Both the position numbers and the translations under genes were made by a program. A stretch of DNA of 15,589 bases from SLJN01 sp964505385 (GTDB lineage Bacteria > Bacteroidota > Rhodothermia > Balneolales > Natronogracilivirgulaceae). Below, one piece after another: positions 6,597 to 14,800 of the stretch; within the stretch, counting starts at the first letter, position 1; every line of letters starts with the position of its first letter. The stretch spans positions 1 to 15,589 of the forward strand of contig CAZDIA010000054.1 in assembly GCA_964505385.1 (NCBI GenBank). Reading direction: 5' to 3'. Below the pieces are notes generated by a model. That model was not told the origin of the DNA. It saw nothing but the letters and a program-made list of their open reading frames with translations, and did not search any database.

Positions 6597-8981
6597 TTAC
6601 AACAAATACGAGATCTTTGCGAAAATCTGCCATTGGGATTGCTCCTGAACCGGATCATCAATCACACGCGGGGCCTCTTCGCCGATTTCGGCAAAACCGC
6701 CGAGATAAATAGCAGTGGCGTGGTTAATCCGATAACGGAGCAACGTCTGGTTCTGGAATGTTTGAATCTGATCAGGTACGGGCTCTTCGAGCTCATCATA
6801 CCTCGGATCCTCGAACCGGAAATCCTGATATTGGAGAATATTGCGAATGGCAAACCGGCGGGTAATCTGGTATTCGGCGGTCAGCCGTTGCGTCATTGCT
6901 GACTGGGTGATATCATCTCCATCAAACAGTTGCAGATAACTCAGGTTGTGAGAAAGTTGCAAGCTCCTGTTGAGCAGGTTTAAAGAGTTGGTTATCGACA
7001 CATCGTATTCATTCATCTCTTCGATGAGCCGGAAATCGACAGCGGTACCGTATGAGCTCATAAGGCTCAGTTGATAATCCGGAGTAATATCCATACTGAA
7101 ACGCCCCCACATATCATATAGGTTGAAATCCTGTTCAGTAAATGAGTCGTTAATTGTGCCTTCGACACGTTCGTGTCTGTTTCGATAAGCAAACTGAAAG
7201 GTAAACCGGTTGGCTCCATAAAAACTGATACCGGGACGGTAATAACCGGAAATTAATTCAGGGACACTGATTACTGAACCTATATTTCCGCCATCCAAAT
7301 GCCAGGTGCCGCCACTGTGAAACCAGAGCCGTATACGTTCGAAGAAACTATGATCAACCCAGAAGTTATACCCCGGTTGAAAAGCGGCAGTCTGCACATC
7401 GGTCTGTTGGAGTATACCGGTCCCGGTGATGAGATCTTCGCCGTAGCGGCGGGTTTCAGCCCGGTAATCCCAATCGCGGCCACCTCGCTCTAAACGCAAC
7501 AGGTATCCATAATCGAACATAGGATCGGTAGATACGCCGTACTCCTCGCCGAAACGATCGGGATACCGATTCCACGCTGCAAGAGGTTGAAAGACAAAAG
7601 TATGGTTGGATCCGACACCAATTTGAGCATCATAGCTGATCAGGCGGTTGTATCCATCTTCGGTAACACGATCGCTATAAAATAACCCCATCATCCCATC
7701 ATCGGTATCATAACGGTACCGGAATAAATTGTTCCAGGAGGAAACGTCCTCATCTACAAAGGATCTTGAGGATTGTGGTCCCGGATCAAGAAACCAACCG
7801 GTCTGATCGTGCATGGATATCATAGCCCAGTTGTGCGGACCGATTTTACCTGTCCAGCGGGCACCGGCGGTGGGATCGACAATGGAACGCGTGTAAAGCG
7901 TTTGTGATATCGGAAACCGGAATAAATCGGTTCGCTCCATGAAGAACGGCCGCTGTTCGGAAAATCGCGGGGCGAAACGCACATTACTGGTCATTTCAAA
8001 GGCATCGGTTTCGACCTGACTGAAGTCCGGAAATATGGTAGCATCAATTACCGAATTCGTTGACTGGTACTTCAGGTCAATACCGATTGAGCCGGTCAGA
8101 TCAGCAGGATGATCCGCAAGATTTGTCCCGGCTCCATCTCCCTCTGCGAACCCGCTTGTATAAGGGATGTACTGGATGGGTACATTTATCTCTCCGGGAT
8201 TTTCAATCTGAACTTTTGGCAGCTGACACACAAAACAGCTTCGGTCAAAATCCCATTCTATGGGCGAAAGCTTGTGTCTGAATGTTCTGGGTTGAATCCG
8301 CAGAGGCATCAGCCCCACTTCAAGATGATCGCTGTCAACATGCGGTAATTGAAGATGGTCGAGAGGGATGGTCATCTCAGCAACAAATCCGCCATCGAAG
8401 CGCGAGGTTTCAGCAAACCAGAGAAAATCGAAACTACTGTCATCTTCAGTGCCCTGAGCCCCGCGATCCATACGGTTTGCATCCGCCTGAACACCTGATG
8501 CATTGACAGCAACCTGATAAGCATTTCTCCCGTCAGCATGCGGATCCAGATAAAACCCTACGGCATCATTATTGTTGAAAGACCAGCTGTCCCGATCAGT
8601 TAACGTGCTTCGAATCTGATAAGGGTTGGAATCCTTGCCTATAAAAGCAAAATGCAATCCGTCATCACTGCTTGCGGCCAGCACATAGGTTTGGTCGGGT
8701 GCCGGACGATTTTCCGCGCGGTCAATTTCCCATGGAAGTTTCCAGACAACCGCTTCTTTCCAGACATCCTCATTCAGCCTTCCGTCAATTTCCGGTGGTG
8801 AGTCGATGGATGGGATAGAAGTTTTTCCGGACGGGTCCATAGGTTGAGCATTACGCTCAACATAATCAATCAAATCAGTAGAAAAGGGGTTCTCACTGTT
8901 TTCATAGTTGGATTCGCCAAAAACAGTCTGGACGATAAATAGTAACTTAACAAAGAATAATAGTAATGTTCTAAAGCCCAT
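6597..8981 (-). CDS. outer-membrane protein with CBM9-like domain and DUF5916 barrel
   Basis: 794 residues. A signal peptide (about 1-22, ending TVFG) is followed by a short linker. A carbohydrate-binding family 9-like domain (about 54-255) opens with PPEIDGRLNEDVWKEA and contains GFYLDPHADGRNAYQVAVN. The rest is DUF5916-type. The conserved block IFPDFSQVETDAFEMT, then RFSEQRPFFMERTDLFRF and LYTRSI, lies at about 320-375, after which alternating aromatic strands continue to a C-terminal SYLL, as expected of an outer-membrane beta-barrel. Members of this family are common in Bacteroidota and relatives, lack known enzymatic activity and are suspected to bind glycans or serve as surface channels. 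The gene stands alone, with a fold-back element downstream and 627 bp of intergenic DNA upstream. Start and length agree with family expectation. The ligand is unknown. Confidence 0.9.
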   Translation of the reverse strand: MGFRTLLLFFVKLLFIVQTVFGESNYENSENPFSTDLIDYVERNAQPMDPSGKTSIPSIDSPPEIDGRLNEDVWKEAVVWKLPWEIDRAENRPAPDQTYVLAASSDDGLHFAFIGKDSNPYQIRSTLTDRDSWSFNNNDAVGFYLDPHADGRNAYQVAVNASGVQADANRMDRGAQGTEDDSSFDFLWFAETSRFDGGFVAEMTIPLDHLQLPHVDSDHLEVGLMPLRIQPRTFRHKLSPIEWDFDRSCFVCQLPKVQIENPGEINVPIQYIPYTSGFAEGDGAGTNLADHPADLTGSIGIDLKYQSTNSVIDATIFPDFSQVETDAFEMTSNVRFAPRFSEQRPFFMERTDLFRFPISQTLYTRSIVDPTAGARWTGKIGPHNWAMISMHDQTGWFLDPGPQSSRSFVDEDVSSWNNLFRYRYDTDDGMMGLFYSDRVTEDGYNRLISYDAQIGVGSNHTFVFQPLAAWNRYPDRFGEEYGVSTDPMFDYGYLLRLERGGRDWDYRAETRRYGEDLITGTGILQQTDVQTAAFQPGYNFWVDHSFFERIRLWFHSGGTWHLDGGNIGSVISVPELISGYYRPGISFYGANRFTFQFAYRNRHERVEGTINDSFTEQDFNLYDMWGRFSMDITPDYQLSLMSSYGTAVDFRLIEEMNEYDVSITNSLNLLNRSLQLSHNLSYLQLFDGDDITQSAMTQRLTAEYQITRRFAIRNILQYQDFRFEDPRYDELEEPVPDQIQTFQNQTLLRYRINHATAIYLGGFAEIGEEAPRVIDDPVQEQSQWQIFAKISYLL

Positions 8982-9211
8982 TTGTAAGAAATAATTGCAG
9001 TTTAAATATCACCATACCAGGATGCTAGCATTCAAAGCATGCAGGCTAATGTGGCTATCTCAAAAGTTGTACAATTGACAAGTGGCAGGTTTCAACTTAT
9101 GAAAATATTTTTGAGCTGACCCACTAATCAACGACGAGATAAATGATCTTTTCGTTTTCCACTTTTTAATAAAATTAGCTCACTGATAAATTTCCGGGCA
9201 GATAATTGTAA

Positions 9212-9340
9212 ACTCCGTTGATTAAATCTGCTGATAGATTCGGTTTAGATGCCGTTATTATCCGCGAGAAAAGGTTCAAAATTGAAACCAATATCCGGAT
9301 CATTTCCCCTGAAGAGGCTTGTGCATTGTTGGAGGTCTGA
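9212..9340 (+). pseudogene. possible relic of a small gene (C-terminal tail, perhaps PIN-domain-like)
   Basis: Between a TAA (9209-9211) and a TGA (9338-9340) the plus strand reads through 42 codons with protein-like composition: IKSADRFGLDAVIIREKRF followed by KIETNIRIISPEEACALLEV. The pattern 'GLDAVI.R...F.....IRIISPEE' recalls the C-terminal end of VapC-type PIN toxins, but no catalytic acidic cluster is present and no upstream part is visible. It ends directly at the REP-like palindrome. The evidence is only a resemblance, and it may be chance. Confidence 0.25.
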
Positions 9341-9343
9341 TTC

Positions 9344-9411
9344 TAGGGAAAAGGCATGCCTTGTCTCTTTTCCCTGCAATTTAATTTGTTCTCAGAGATA
9401 CCTTGTCCCTA
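9344..9411. repeat. REP-like palindrome pair, TAGGGA family, copy 3
   Basis: The core AAGGCATGCCTT (9351-9362) is a perfect 12-bp palindrome inside a TAGGGA-type unit (9344-9368). The outer arms TAGGGAAAAGG (9344-9354) and CCTTGTCCCTA (9401-9411) are inverted with one mismatch. An alternative 9-bp perfect stem, AGGGAAAAG (9345-9353) / CTTTTCCCT (9367-9375), competes with it. The unit plan matches the copies at 361-404 and 473-496, more than 8.8 kb away. Confidence 0.6.
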
Positions 9412-9561
9412 AGGTTGGTCTGCTGTTTTTTCTACAAGCAATTGACTGATGGTTGGCTCAGCTAACAACAATCGAAGATATTCTGATTGAATCCCTGATG
9501 GATTTTGAATTACCCATCCCTGTTTCAGCCAAAGTTAGACAGAAAGTAAGCTGTAGCGATT

Positions 9562-9605
9562 AAAAAAAGAGGCTTTGCATTAATCAGAGTTACAAAGCCT
9601 CTTTT
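9562..9605 (-). terminator. strong intrinsic terminator of the 1073-aa gene
   Basis: The stem AAAAGAGGCTTTG (9565-9577) / CAAAGCCTCTTTT (9593-9605) is 13 bp, perfect, with a 15-nt loop. In the minus-strand transcript it starts about 4 nt after the UAA stop (9609-9611) and is followed by a U-run from the A-run at 9562-9568. This is a textbook Rho-independent terminator for the gene ending at 9609. Confidence 0.9.
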
Positions 9606-9608
9606 GAT

Positions 9609-12600
9609 TTAAAAATCTATACCGATGCTGAAATAATGCACAGCGCCGCCAAATCCGTCATCTGAGCTGTATGGCCAGGCAATATCGTAGCGGATGGGCA
9701 GACCGAGTGCGACGGTACGTAAACCGAAACCGGAACCGGCAAGTACAGCATCTCTGGTTTCATCTCGCCAGGTAGCCCCGATGTCCGTAAACATGGTTCC
9801 CTGCAAGTTGTAAAGCGGTAAAATCGGAATCGGACCCGGAAGGATTGCCGCAAATAGCGGATACCGGAATTCCAGGTTGGCTAATGCATACCGGTTACCA
9901 ATACCGGCATTAAATTGATGACCCCTCATTGGCCAGGCCGGCATGGTAAACAATATATCTTCGGCAAACTCCTGGTCAATTTCGCGATCCGCATAACCAA
10001 AGTTGATCCAGTTTTGCATACCTCCCATAATAAATGTCTGAGAGTCGCGGCCTATCGAGGCGCCACCGGAAAACCGAAAGGCGAAAGTCCAGAAATCGGC
10101 AATGCTGAAATATTGCCTCATGTCAGCCATGGCAGTCCCGAATTCAAGGAAGTCTCCACCAAGTGGCGGAGCGGCATTTAATGAAAAGGCAAGTCTTCTG
10201 CCGCTTCTTGGTGAAAAGAATACTCCTGGCAGGGTACGATCCCTTGTAAAAGTAACTTGCGGATTAAGGAAATAGAAATTTTCATTCTCAATTCTGTCCG
10301 TGGCGGTGGTGACATCCCGGGAGATTCCAACCATATTTACTCCGTAATCGATCCGGTCGAAACGGTTGAACGGGTAGCGAAAGTTGATGCCACCTCCGTA
10401 GTTTCGGAGTCGCTCAATACCTAATGCCGTACCTGCCCTTGCAAGCCGGGTATATCGCTGGGCAGAATGGAAATAGCTGACATTGATATCGGTTCTCGGT
10501 CTCAGATAGGAGTAGTTAATGATATAGTCACTATTTCTCAGATCAAAAACAAGGTTAGATGAAATCCCCAGGCGATGATCGCCTAACATGTCGCTAAACT
10601 CAATTTGCGTAAGTGCCTGAGCACCAACTCCGGTACCGAATACTGCTCCTCCGCCGAAATAAGTGAAATCCGGGGAAAAATTGAGTCGATAGTTTTGAGG
10701 AATAAATCTGCCATCTTCTGTTCGGTTATCTTCGGGGTCGAAAAGTTCAGCCTCGGCTTCATCGATTACTTCATCGAGTTCATCTTCGTCTTGATCAGCG
10801 AATGTATAATCTCTGAAGTCTACCCGCCCGTCTTCATCAGCTTCCAGGGTATCCCCGGGGTCTTCCTCTTCTGCCAGTTCATCCCTCGCCTCGAGTTGTT
10901 GCAGGAATCCTTCAAGGATTACTGATCTGGATTCGGCCAGCAAAGAAGGCCGCATGGGCTCATCTTCCTGCAACCGTTCACGCGCATATGCAATTGCAGG
11001 TACGCGCTCGTAGTCTGCCTCCTGCTTTCTCCGTTCAGCCCACTTATTGGGCTTGATTTCATCTATCTCACGATTTAAGAGGTTGTTGATCACAAACACA
11101 TCAAGATAGCCGCCATTGTAGGTGTTCATGGCCAGGCGGCTGCCATCAGAACTGATGGACATTTGCTGAACACCAACAAGCAGGTCGGTTAATGGCCTGC
11201 TTACCCTTTCCTCCATATCCATTTTAAAGATATTGGGAATACCATTTTGATCGGAAATATAAAGCAGGTCGCCCTCATTGGTCATCAGAGGGCGCCGTTC
11301 TTTAGAGGTAGGCGTATGGGTGATGCGTTGTGCGCGATTGTTTTCCAGCTCTACCTTATAGATATCGCGTTTTGTTAGTGCGGGATTAGTTAAGACGCTG
11401 AAATTGGTATTATATCTGCCAAGTTCCGTTCTGCTGCCTCGGTCGGATGAAAACAGCACTGCTTCTGAGTCGGGAGACCATGCAGGGTCTTCGTCGGTAA
11501 AAATGTCGTTAGTTAGATTTTTGTAATCATCGGTTTGAAGATCATATACAAATATGTCTGGATATGGCCCGCGATTTCCGTTAAATGCTATCTTAGTGCC
11601 ATCGGGAGACCACGCCACCGACTTAATGGCATCGAGTTTGGGAAACTTAAGTCTTCGTGTTTCTCCTTCATTGATATCCACTATAGCGATATCAATTTGA
11701 CCTTCGGCACGGGTTGAGAGCGCAAGTTTTCTGCCATCCGGCGACCAGGTTAAATTAGGATTCAGTACATTAAGTTCTTCATAATCAACATCCTCGGTAC
11801 CCCGGATTACGGTTTCGAGTTTTTCACCGGTTGAAACATCTATCAGCACTACATCAAAATAACCGCGTTCATTGGTGATCATAGCCATTTTGTCACCTTG
11901 CGGATTGAGGGAGGGACTGGTGTTGTATGATCCCCTGAAATTCTCGCGGGTCAGGTTACTGCCGATATTACTTACCCGCTCACGTTCAGCTACCTCAGGG
12001 TAATACCGTTCTTTGAGCCAATCCTGCCATTGCTCTGAAAGTTCTTCAATAGAAACCCCAAGCGATTGTCTGAAACCACCTTGAACATTGCGGGCTCTCC
12101 GGGAGTTTTCAACAATCTCGGCGATCTTCTCCCGCCCGTATTCCTGTACAATAAAATCCCAGACAGATTGCCCGCCGCGATAAGCAGCAAATCCGGAAAG
12201 CCGTGGAATCGGGGGTATATTCGCATTGACTACCATGTCCCTCATAAACATATCGGAGTCGGTATCCCAGCCGAGGGAAACATATTCCGCCAGGCCTTCT
12301 TCAAACCACAAAGGCCTTTGAAACTGAATGTTATTCTGGACTATATTTTGTATGGAACCTCCGAAGAAATAATCATTGGAGACAGCGTGGGAGAGCTCGT
12401 GCTGCAGCACATGACGGAATTCTTCATAATCACTTTGAAAGGGCATAGTGATCCGGTTTTTAAACAAATCAGTGACACCACCAATGCCCTGAAAATCTAC
12501 CATGGGGATCACATTTGTTTGGCTGAAGTCGGTATGGGAATCGTAGAGGATAACCGGTATCCGGTCATTTATCTGATGGTTCCAATCTTCTCTTGCCTGC

Positions 12601-12830
12601 CGGAGTGAAGATTCCAGCGTATGAGCTGCGAATTCGGCCAGGTAATAATTATCGGCATCATAATAATGGATGTCGAAATGTTCGGTCTGAATAAATCTCC
12701 AGTCAAACATTTCATAATTAACCTGGTTTTGCCCGAACTGGAATAGAGATTGCGCTTCACTTTGATTTTTTGAAAATAATATCAGCAGCGCAAGCAAAAT
12801 GATCGAAACTGATTTGCTACAGTTTGACAT
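9609..12830 (-). CDS. gluzincin protease / TolB-like propeller / Omp85-type barrel fusion protein
   Basis: 1073 residues with several domains. A signal peptide (about 1-27) ends in QSEAQ. A peptidase MA/M1-like gluzincin domain follows (about 40-275) with HELSH (His144, Glu145, His148) and the downstream WFEEGLAEY whose Glu178 would be the third zinc ligand, so the active site looks intact. Next is a TolB-type beta-propeller (about 300-580) with repeated blades such as TWSPDGRKLALS, AWSPDGTKIAFNG and AWSPDSEAVLFSS. A strongly acidic linker (about 645-705) leads to a C-terminal barrel (about 715-1073) of the bacterial surface antigen/Omp85 type, ending YFSIGIDF with the terminal Phe used in outer-membrane insertion. 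The protein is probably surface- or periplasm-facing, with the barrel as anchor. Similar fusions occur in Balneolota, Rhodothermota and Gemmatimonadota; substrate and role are unknown. The gene is monocistronic with a strong terminator. Confidence 0.9.
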   Translation of the reverse strand: MSNCSKSVSIILLALLILFSKNQSEAQSLFQFGQNQVNYEMFDWRFIQTEHFDIHYYDADNYYLAEFAAHTLESSLRQAREDWNHQINDRIPVILYDSHTDFSQTNVIPMVDFQGIGGVTDLFKNRITMPFQSDYEEFRHVLQHELSHAVSNDYFFGGSIQNIVQNNIQFQRPLWFEEGLAEYVSLGWDTDSDMFMRDMVVNANIPPIPRLSGFAAYRGGQSVWDFIVQEYGREKIAEIVENSRRARNVQGGFRQSLGVSIEELSEQWQDWLKERYYPEVAERERVSNIGSNLTRENFRGSYNTSPSLNPQGDKMAMITNERGYFDVVLIDVSTGEKLETVIRGTEDVDYEELNVLNPNLTWSPDGRKLALSTRAEGQIDIAIVDINEGETRRLKFPKLDAIKSVAWSPDGTKIAFNGNRGPYPDIFVYDLQTDDYKNLTNDIFTDEDPAWSPDSEAVLFSSDRGSRTELGRYNTNFSVLTNPALTKRDIYKVELENNRAQRITHTPTSKERRPLMTNEGDLLYISDQNGIPNIFKMDMEERVSRPLTDLLVGVQQMSISSDGSRLAMNTYNGGYLDVFVINNLLNREIDEIKPNKWAERRKQEADYERVPAIAYARERLQEDEPMRPSLLAESRSVILEGFLQQLEARDELAEEEDPGDTLEADEDGRVDFRDYTFADQDEDELDEVIDEAEAELFDPEDNRTEDGRFIPQNYRLNFSPDFTYFGGGAVFGTGVGAQALTQIEFSDMLGDHRLGISSNLVFDLRNSDYIINYSYLRPRTDINVSYFHSAQRYTRLARAGTALGIERLRNYGGGINFRYPFNRFDRIDYGVNMVGISRDVTTATDRIENENFYFLNPQVTFTRDRTLPGVFFSPRSGRRLAFSLNAAPPLGGDFLEFGTAMADMRQYFSIADFWTFAFRFSGGASIGRDSQTFIMGGMQNWINFGYADREIDQEFAEDILFTMPAWPMRGHQFNAGIGNRYALANLEFRYPLFAAILPGPIPILPLYNLQGTMFTDIGATWRDETRDAVLAGSGFGLRTVALGLPIRYDIAWPYSSDDGFGGAVHYFSIGIDF

Positions 12831-13168
12831 AAGTTAAAATCCGATAGATTTAGACTTTAGAAAAAAGATATAATAAAATTCACCTCATACAATATCATAG
12901 ATCTGTCTGAAAACAGCTGTAACATTCATAACGATTGGAAGCAAGTTGACTGTTTATGTTTTTTTATTTTTTCCCAAAGATATTCTAATGACCTGTTATT
13001 TAATTATTTGAGCGGGTTAGCGCTTGGAGCCACGCCTGCCTTCTGTTGGCCCTCGACTCGGGGAAATGAGCGGAAATTGTACGTATCAATTATCCTTTTG
13101 AGTTTGACCCCAATTGCTGTTTTTCCGATTATATCACAGTCACTCACACTCAAAAAGCTTATACATTT
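12831..13168. other. 338-bp divergent intergenic region
   Basis: This gap separates the start of the 1073-aa gene (minus) from the amylase gene (plus). Most of it is AT-rich. A compact GC-rich patch (about 13010-13073) stands out and is not explained. A candidate minus-strand promoter lies at 12863-12892 (separate entry). I see no convincing promoter for the amylase gene and no small gene. Confidence 0.5.
12863..12892 (-). promoter_or_regulatory. candidate Bacteroidota-type promoter of the 1073-aa gene
   Basis: On the minus strand a TTG (12892-12890) is followed after exactly 19 bp by TATCTTTT (12870-12863). This fits the Bacteroidota -33 TTG / -7 TAnnTTTG arrangement with one mismatch in the last base. 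The start codon lies 33 bp further on, which leaves room for a short leader. It is a pattern match only. Confidence 0.35.
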
Positions 13169-14797
13169 ATGAACGGTTCTCCCCTGCCAACTCCTCCTTT
13201 ATATAATGCTATTCAAAAATTTTTCGGTTTATTTCTGTTATTATGCTTCGGATTACTGCTGACATTCTGTGAATCAGAACCCCGTCAAGATTCAGATGAA
13301 GGCATCGCCGAATGGCCGAACGCGGTTACTTACGAGGTCTTTGTGCATTCGTTTGCCGATGGCTCCGGCGATGGAATCGGCGATTTTCAGGGCCTCATTT
13401 CCAAACTTGATTATCTGGATGATCTCGGTGTTCAGGCGCTCTGGCTGATGCCGATCCATCCCTCACCAACTTATCATAAATATGATGTAACCGATTATCG
13501 CGCAATTCATCCCGATTATGGCACGATGGATGATTTTGAAGAATTTCTCGAGGAAGCGCACGCCCGTGATATCCGGGTGGTGATTGATTTTGTGGTAAAT
13601 CACACCTCAAGTGAACACCCGTGGTTTGTGGATGCCATAGAAAATCCGGATGGTCACTTCTATGATTTTTATATCTGGGAGAGTGAAGAAAATATCGACA
13701 ATATGACGGTGGATTACACCGGTCCGGATACCGATAACGTTCAGCGCTGGAATGAGGCGGACGGAACCGATGAGTATTTCTACGCTTATTTCTGGAGCGG
13801 GATGCCGGACTTGAATTACGATAACCCCGCCGTGCGCGATTCGATTTATGATATCGGTAAATACTGGCTGGAAAAAGGAGTCGACGGCTTCCGCTTGGAT
13901 GCGGCCCGCCACATCTATCCCGAGCATCGGGAAGATGAGAACCCGGCATTCTGGGAAGAGTTTCGCGCGGAGATGGAATCCGTAAATGAAGATGTTTTGC
14001 TGGTTGGCGAAGTATGGGCGGAGACCGAAGAAGTGAAACCTTATTTAACCGGACTCCCATCACTGTTTAACTTTGATATGGGCTATGCAATGATGGAAGC
14101 GGCCGAAACCGGTAACGGCACGGATGTAGCACCTAAACACGCCGGAATTCTTGACGCATACGCCACCGTTACGGATGATTTTATTGATGCTACATTTCTG
14201 ACCAATCACGATCAGGAGCGGGTGATGAGCACCCTGGATGATGAAAATAAAGCGCGGGTAGCGGCCAATATGCTTTTTACGCTGCCGGGTGCACCGTATA
14301 TTTATTATGGCGAAGAAATAGGAATGTATGGTGAGAAGCCCGATCCCAATATCCGCGAACCAATGCTTTGGAATGAGCAGCCGGATGACATCCGCACCAC
14401 CTGGAAAGATCCCGAATACAGCACCGATGAAACCGTAACGCCGGTTTCGGTTCAGCTTGAAGATGAAAACTCACTGCTGCATCATTATAAAGAGCTGATA
14501 GAGTTGAGGAATACACAACCCGCTCTCACTTACGGCGGTCTTGAACCGGTTGAAGCGTTTGATGATGAGCTATCGGTTTTTGTCCGCACTCATGAGGAGG
14601 GAAACTTGCTCGTCATTCATAACGTAAGCGGAGAAAGTCATCAACTTACGTTAACGGATGAGTTGGAAGCCTATGAGGAAATCATATACCAGTCTGATGA
14701 TGGCTTCACATTTGATAGTCATGATCTGACACTGCAGCCACACAGTTCCGTAGTTCTTGGCATTTCCGGTGAAAGCGATGCGAGTTACGGGAATTAA
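13169..14797 (+). CDS. GH13 alpha-amylase-family glycoside hydrolase, probable lipoprotein
   Basis: 542 residues. The N-terminus has a hydrophobic segment (about 18-33) ending LLTFC, with Cys34 followed by an acidic, flexible stretch. This resembles a lipoprotein signal, although Phe at -1 is not a standard lipobox residue. The GH13 barrel then shows all conserved regions: DFVVNH (140-145), GFRLDAARH with nucleophile Asp244, LLVGEVW with acid/base Glu281, and FLTNHDQ with Asp348 as transition-state stabiliser. The N-terminal EVFVHSFADGSGDGIGDFQG block and KYDVTDYRAIHPDYGT are also typical. A beta-rich C-terminal domain (about 450-535) completes the usual layout. It should cleave or transfer alpha-1,4-glucans (maltodextrin or starch) in the periplasm or at the cell surface; exact specificity is not readable. 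No SusC/SusD genes adjoin. Its stop lies 3 bp from that of the convergent thioredoxin-like gene. Confidence 0.93.
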   Translation: MNGSPLPTPPLYNAIQKFFGLFLLLCFGLLLTFCESEPRQDSDEGIAEWPNAVTYEVFVHSFADGSGDGIGDFQGLISKLDYLDDLGVQALWLMPIHPSPTYHKYDVTDYRAIHPDYGTMDDFEEFLEEAHARDIRVVIDFVVNHTSSEHPWFVDAIENPDGHFYDFYIWESEENIDNMTVDYTGPDTDNVQRWNEADGTDEYFYAYFWSGMPDLNYDNPAVRDSIYDIGKYWLEKGVDGFRLDAARHIYPEHREDENPAFWEEFRAEMESVNEDVLLVGEVWAETEEVKPYLTGLPSLFNFDMGYAMMEAAETGNGTDVAPKHAGILDAYATVTDDFIDATFLTNHDQERVMSTLDDENKARVAANMLFTLPGAPYIYYGEEIGMYGEKPDPNIREPMLWNEQPDDIRTTWKDPEYSTDETVTPVSVQLEDENSLLHHYKELIELRNTQPALTYGGLEPVEAFDDELSVFVRTHEEGNLLVIHNVSGESHQLTLTDELEAYEEIIYQSDDGFTFDSHDLTLQPHSSVVLGISGESDASYGN

Positions 14798-14800
14798 GGC

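Larger units (their letters stand above)
8982..9608. other. 627-bp intergenic region between two envelope genes
   Basis: The region contains, from left to right: AT-rich DNA that should hold the promoter of the minus-strand DUF5916 gene, with no convincing -33/-7 pair seen; a 42-codon open stretch that looks like a gene relic (9212-9340); a TAGGGA-family palindrome (9344-9411); a stretch with no recognisable coding content; and the terminator of the 1073-aa gene (9562-9605). A short open frame at about 9460-9560 translates to TTIEDILIESLMDFELPIP and was not recognised. No intact gene is supported. Confidence 0.5.

Noticed and set aside
9249..9449. 66-residue plus-strand open frame
   Set aside because: It is in a different frame from the protein-like relic at 9212-9340 and reads through the REP-like palindrome, with no recognisable content.
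12066..12608. 180-residue plus-strand open frame
   Set aside because: It is antisense to the zinc-protease domain of the 1073-residue protein, whose motifs are unambiguous; no own domain is recognisable.
13010..13073. GC-rich patch considered as a tRNA or integron attC site
   Set aside because: No cloverleaf can be drawn (the T-arm-like CCCTCGACTCGGG lacks a matching acceptor stem), and the attC core pair does not fit the consensus.
13395..14063. 222-residue minus-strand open frame
   Set aside because: It lies entirely inside the GH13 gene, opposite strand, with low-complexity Arg/Ser/Pro/His-rich composition and no family resemblance; the amylase frame has all catalytic motifs.
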